From Dyadobacter sp. NIV53 (GTDB lineage: Bacteria > Bacteroidota > Bacteroidia > Cytophagales > Spirosomataceae), in the NCBI RefSeq assembly GCF_019711195.1, contig NZ_CP081299.1:5366501-5430500 (forward strand): a stretch of DNA of 64,000 bases, given 5' to 3'. The stretch's first letter is position 1; every line of letters starts with the position of its first letter. Of the stretch, positions 61,807 to 64,000 are shown in pieces. The position numbers and the translations under genes were made by a program. The notes beneath the pieces are model-generated. The model had not been told where the DNA came from. It searched no databases and saw only the letters and a list, made by a program, of their open reading frames with translations.

Positions 61807-64000
61807 CTACTTTTTCTCAGGCATCAACACCACTTTAATGAAATTGTCATCATTAAAATATTGAATTGCTGCTGCTTTGGTACTCTCTATAGTAATAGAT
61901 TTGAGCAACTTATCCTGTTGAAAAATTTCGTCCAGATTATCTCCCAGAAAGGTATTGTCATCCAGGTAATCGAGCCAGAAGCCATTGGTTTTTACAGCCG
62001 TTTCCATTTTTCGGTTAGTTTCGGCTACAAATTTTTCAATGTCTTTCGGATCAGCTCCGTTCTGTTTGATTTTGGCAATTTCCTTCTGGGCACGTTTTAC
62101 CAGTTTATCGACGTTTTCGGGTGCACAGCCAAATCCGATACTGAAACGGAAATGGCCGGTTGGGAATTTGTCGGTGCTTTCTGAAACGCTTACGCCATAC
62201 ACGCCACTTTCTTCTTCACGTAATGACTCGATCAACTTAATCTTTAATACTTCCTGCAAGGCTTCGATCTGGATATTGTTTTCAGGATTGTAATTGTATT
62301 CTCCGCTGGAGATCAGCGATACACGGCTTTTTGGTTCTAATCCTTTATAAACTGTCTTTTCTATACGGCCTTTTGGAGGATAAATATTCGGATGTTTATA
62401 AGTATCATCACGATCAGTGGAAGGCAGTGAAGCCAGATATTTTTCCAGTAATGGCTTTATTTCATCTATTTTAAAAGCACCCACAAAAGTGAATACAAAG
62501 TCAGAAGCATCAGCAAAGCGATCTTTGTAAATAGTCACTGCACGATCCAGGCTTACTTTGTCAACACTTTCCGGTGTCAATGGCCGGCGATCCGGATTAT
62601 AATTGGATAACACAGCATTCAGTGTATCCGAAAACACTTTCTCAGGAGTCAGTGTTTTCTTCATATTTTCAAGATATGCTTTCTGGTTAGTCAGGATGCC
62701 ACTTACTACTTCTGCATCTTTCCTCGGCTCAGTAAAGTAAGCATAGATTAATTGCAGTGTAGTTTCCAGGTCCTTTGGATTTGTACTTCCGCCGACACCT
62801 TCGGTCAGTTCATTCAGGTACGGCCCGCCACTTACAGTTTTTCCGGCAAGAAATTTTTGAAGCTGCGTTTGATTGTAGGGTCCGACTCCTCCTGACTGGA
62901 TCATATAACTTGCAAAAATACCTGTTTCACGTTCACCCGGGAATAAAGAATATCCGCCTTTTCCGGTCGCTTTCAGAAGAATCTCATCATTTTTGAAATC
63001 GGTTGGTTTCAGCATTACTTTCACTCCGTTGGACAAAACCAATTCTGTCATTCCCAACTTTTCAAAAGATTTTTCACTTACCACTGTTCCCGCCTTAGGT
63101 TCAGTTGTTAAGAGCGGAGAGTCCAGTACATCGTCAACATATGCCGTAACATCTTTACCGGAATCGGAAAGCAATGCGCGAATTTTTCCTTCGGTAGGAA
63201 GTGCATCTTTGCTCTTCTCAGGCCCCATTACAACCACTGCACGGTTTTTGTCGGTAATGTATTTTTTTGCCAAAGCATTTACTTCAGTCAGGGCTATGCC
63301 ATCCAGATTTTTCTTTACAAGCTCATAATAAGCTTCTGAGCTCATAAAAGGCTCATCATGAAGGAAATTGTCCAGATATTCCTGCACATAATTAGAAGAT
63401 TGCGTTTTATCTCTTTCCTTATAATCCTGTTCAACAGCATTCAGGAAATCTTTTTTTGCACGATCCATTTCGGGTTGCGTAAAACCGAATTTCTGAACCC
63501 TGGCATTTTCATCCAGAAGGGCAACCAAAGCAGTTTCTATAGATGAGGCATCCTTGGCCAGCGCAAAAGAAGTATAAGAATCCAGATTCCCCAGAAAATT
63601 ACTATACTGACTGCCGCCAGACAAAAACGGAGGATTTGCTTTTTGGGTAAGCTCCTGCATACGCTGTCCTATCATAGCATTATAAAGCTCCTGCGCCATA
63701 TTGTCGCGAACATCCCTCAGTGTTTTTACTTTATTTTCGGGTTGTTTGTAAATCACCTGTATGACGTTTTGCGGGTATTCAGGATCAGTTACAATGGCAA
63801 CATTGGTAGACCCGTCGAGCGGAATCGTGTATTTCGTACGTTTTTTAGGTTTTACAACTATTGGAATAGAGCTGAATTTCCGGATAATCGTTGCTTCTAC
63901 TTTTGCCACATCAAAATCACCCACCGCAATTACGGCCATCAAATCGGGACGATACCAGTCTTTGTAAAAAGCCTTGATTGTTTCCGGTTTGAAAGTTTTC
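61807..64000 (-). CDS. Large M16-family peptidase, N-terminus beyond the window
   Basis: The reading frame runs from the stop at 61807 past the right edge. The visible 731 residues comprise the end of a first M16 unit (KAFYKDWYRPDLMAVIAVGDFD), a linker and a second pair of M16 domains (LSNGVKVMLKPTDFKNDEI onward). The catalytic HxxEH lies upstream, outside the window, so activity cannot be judged. Length suggests a protein of over 900 residues of the pitrilysin/PqqL type. It is separate from the M16 pair at 50379-53139. Confidence 0.85.
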   Translation of the reverse strand, partial: KTFKPETIKAFYKDWYRPDLMAVIAVGDFDVAKVEATIIRKFSSIPIVVKPKKRTKYTIPLDGSTNVAIVTDPEYPQNVIQVIYKQPENKVKTLRDVRDNMAQELYNAMIGQRMQELTQKANPPFLSGGSQYSNFLGNLDSYTSFALAKDASSIETALVALLDENARVQKFGFTQPEMDRAKKDFLNAVEQDYKERDKTQSSNYVQEYLDNFLHDEPFMSSEAYYELVKKNLDGIALTEVNALAKKYITDKNRAVVVMGPEKSKDALPTEGKIRALLSDSGKDVTAYVDDVLDSPLLTTEPKAGTVVSEKSFEKLGMTELVLSNGVKVMLKPTDFKNDEILLKATGKGGYSLFPGERETGIFASYMIQSGGVGPYNQTQLQKFLAGKTVSGGPYLNELTEGVGGSTNPKDLETTLQLIYAYFTEPRKDAEVVSGILTNQKAYLENMKKTLTPEKVFSDTLNAVLSNYNPDRRPLTPESVDKVSLDRAVTIYKDRFADASDFVFTFVGAFKIDEIKPLLEKYLASLPSTDRDDTYKHPNIYPPKGRIEKTVYKGLEPKSRVSLISSGEYNYNPENNIQIEALQEVLKIKLIESLREEESGVYGVSVSESTDKFPTGHFRFSIGFGCAPENVDKLVKRAQKEIAKIKQNGADPKDIEKFVAETNRKMETAVKTNGFWLDYLDDNTFLGDNLDEIFQQDKLLKSITIESTKAAAIQYFNDDNFIKVVLMPEKK

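Overview
The window reads as chromosomal DNA of an aerobic, free-living Bacteroidota, most likely order Cytophagales and close to Dyadobacter/Spirosoma. The signs are secreted proteins with type IX secretion (T9SS) C-terminal sorting domains, an OMP_b-brl_3-type TonB-linked receptor, a DUF5686 outer-membrane protein, a GWxTD lipoprotein, TANNTTTG -7 promoter boxes in front of many genes with no Shine-Dalgarno-like leaders, and a ParC with a long acidic tail. There is no phage, insertion sequence, CRISPR array, rRNA or tRNA that I can recognise. The genus is an inference.

Layout. 1-1643: DciA-like protein, LD-carboxypeptidase and an SDR oxidoreductase cut by the window edge (minus strand). 1898-3239: SAM-I riboswitch driving metX. 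3309-4078: glycerophosphodiester phosphodiesterase. 4206-8399: a four-gene molybdoenzyme operon (mobA, fdhD, a small unknown, an FdhF/YdeP-type oxidoreductase), next to a divergent glutathione-independent formaldehyde dehydrogenase (8604-9794); together these could oxidise formaldehyde to formate and beyond. 10057-12339: kinase-like unknown and mnmA. 12410-14615: a secreted M64 peptidase with a T9SS domain and a lipoprotein. 14788-18742: rlmB, GWxTD lipoprotein and two auxiliary enzymes for beta-oxidation of unsaturated fatty acids, whose promoter carries a perfect 26-bp palindrome. 18946-23769: pyrB, a GreA/B-C-like protein, yebC, an ElaA acetyltransferase, a terminator-bearing structured leader plus metF, and ybjQ. 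23993-28761: nitroreductase/ABC ATPase pair, DUF5686 protein, SanA-like protein. 28921-34205: parC, CoA pyrophosphatase, FAD dehydrogenase. 34328-38748: secreted GH9 glycosidase facing a secreted kelch/T9SS protein. 39140-43249: GlcG-like, NmrA-like, fatty acid hydroxylase, and an XRE/IrrE-like regulator. 43652-46534: leuS with an unusual in-frame palindromic insertion. 46628-54914: small secreted protein, secreted sugar-phosphate isomerase, M20 amidohydrolase, M16 peptidase pair, FAN1-like nuclease. 55219-64000: pgk, TonB-type receptor, small XRE regulator, nicotinate phosphoribosyltransferase, DUF3820 protein and a second, partial M16 peptidase.

The main cross-cutting observation is that seven otherwise well-conserved genes are each interrupted by a single one-base frameshift at or next to a homopolymer run. 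In four cases the run is A7 on the coding strand where A8 restores the frame. Correcting one base in each gives an uninterrupted family-length protein. Sequencing or assembly error is the simplest explanation; RNA-polymerase slippage or -1 frameshifting at A7 is the biological alternative. The most unusual native-looking features are the roughly 85-bp palindrome inside the leuS editing domain, the unidentified structured leader before metF, and the two perfect operator-like palindromes at promoters.
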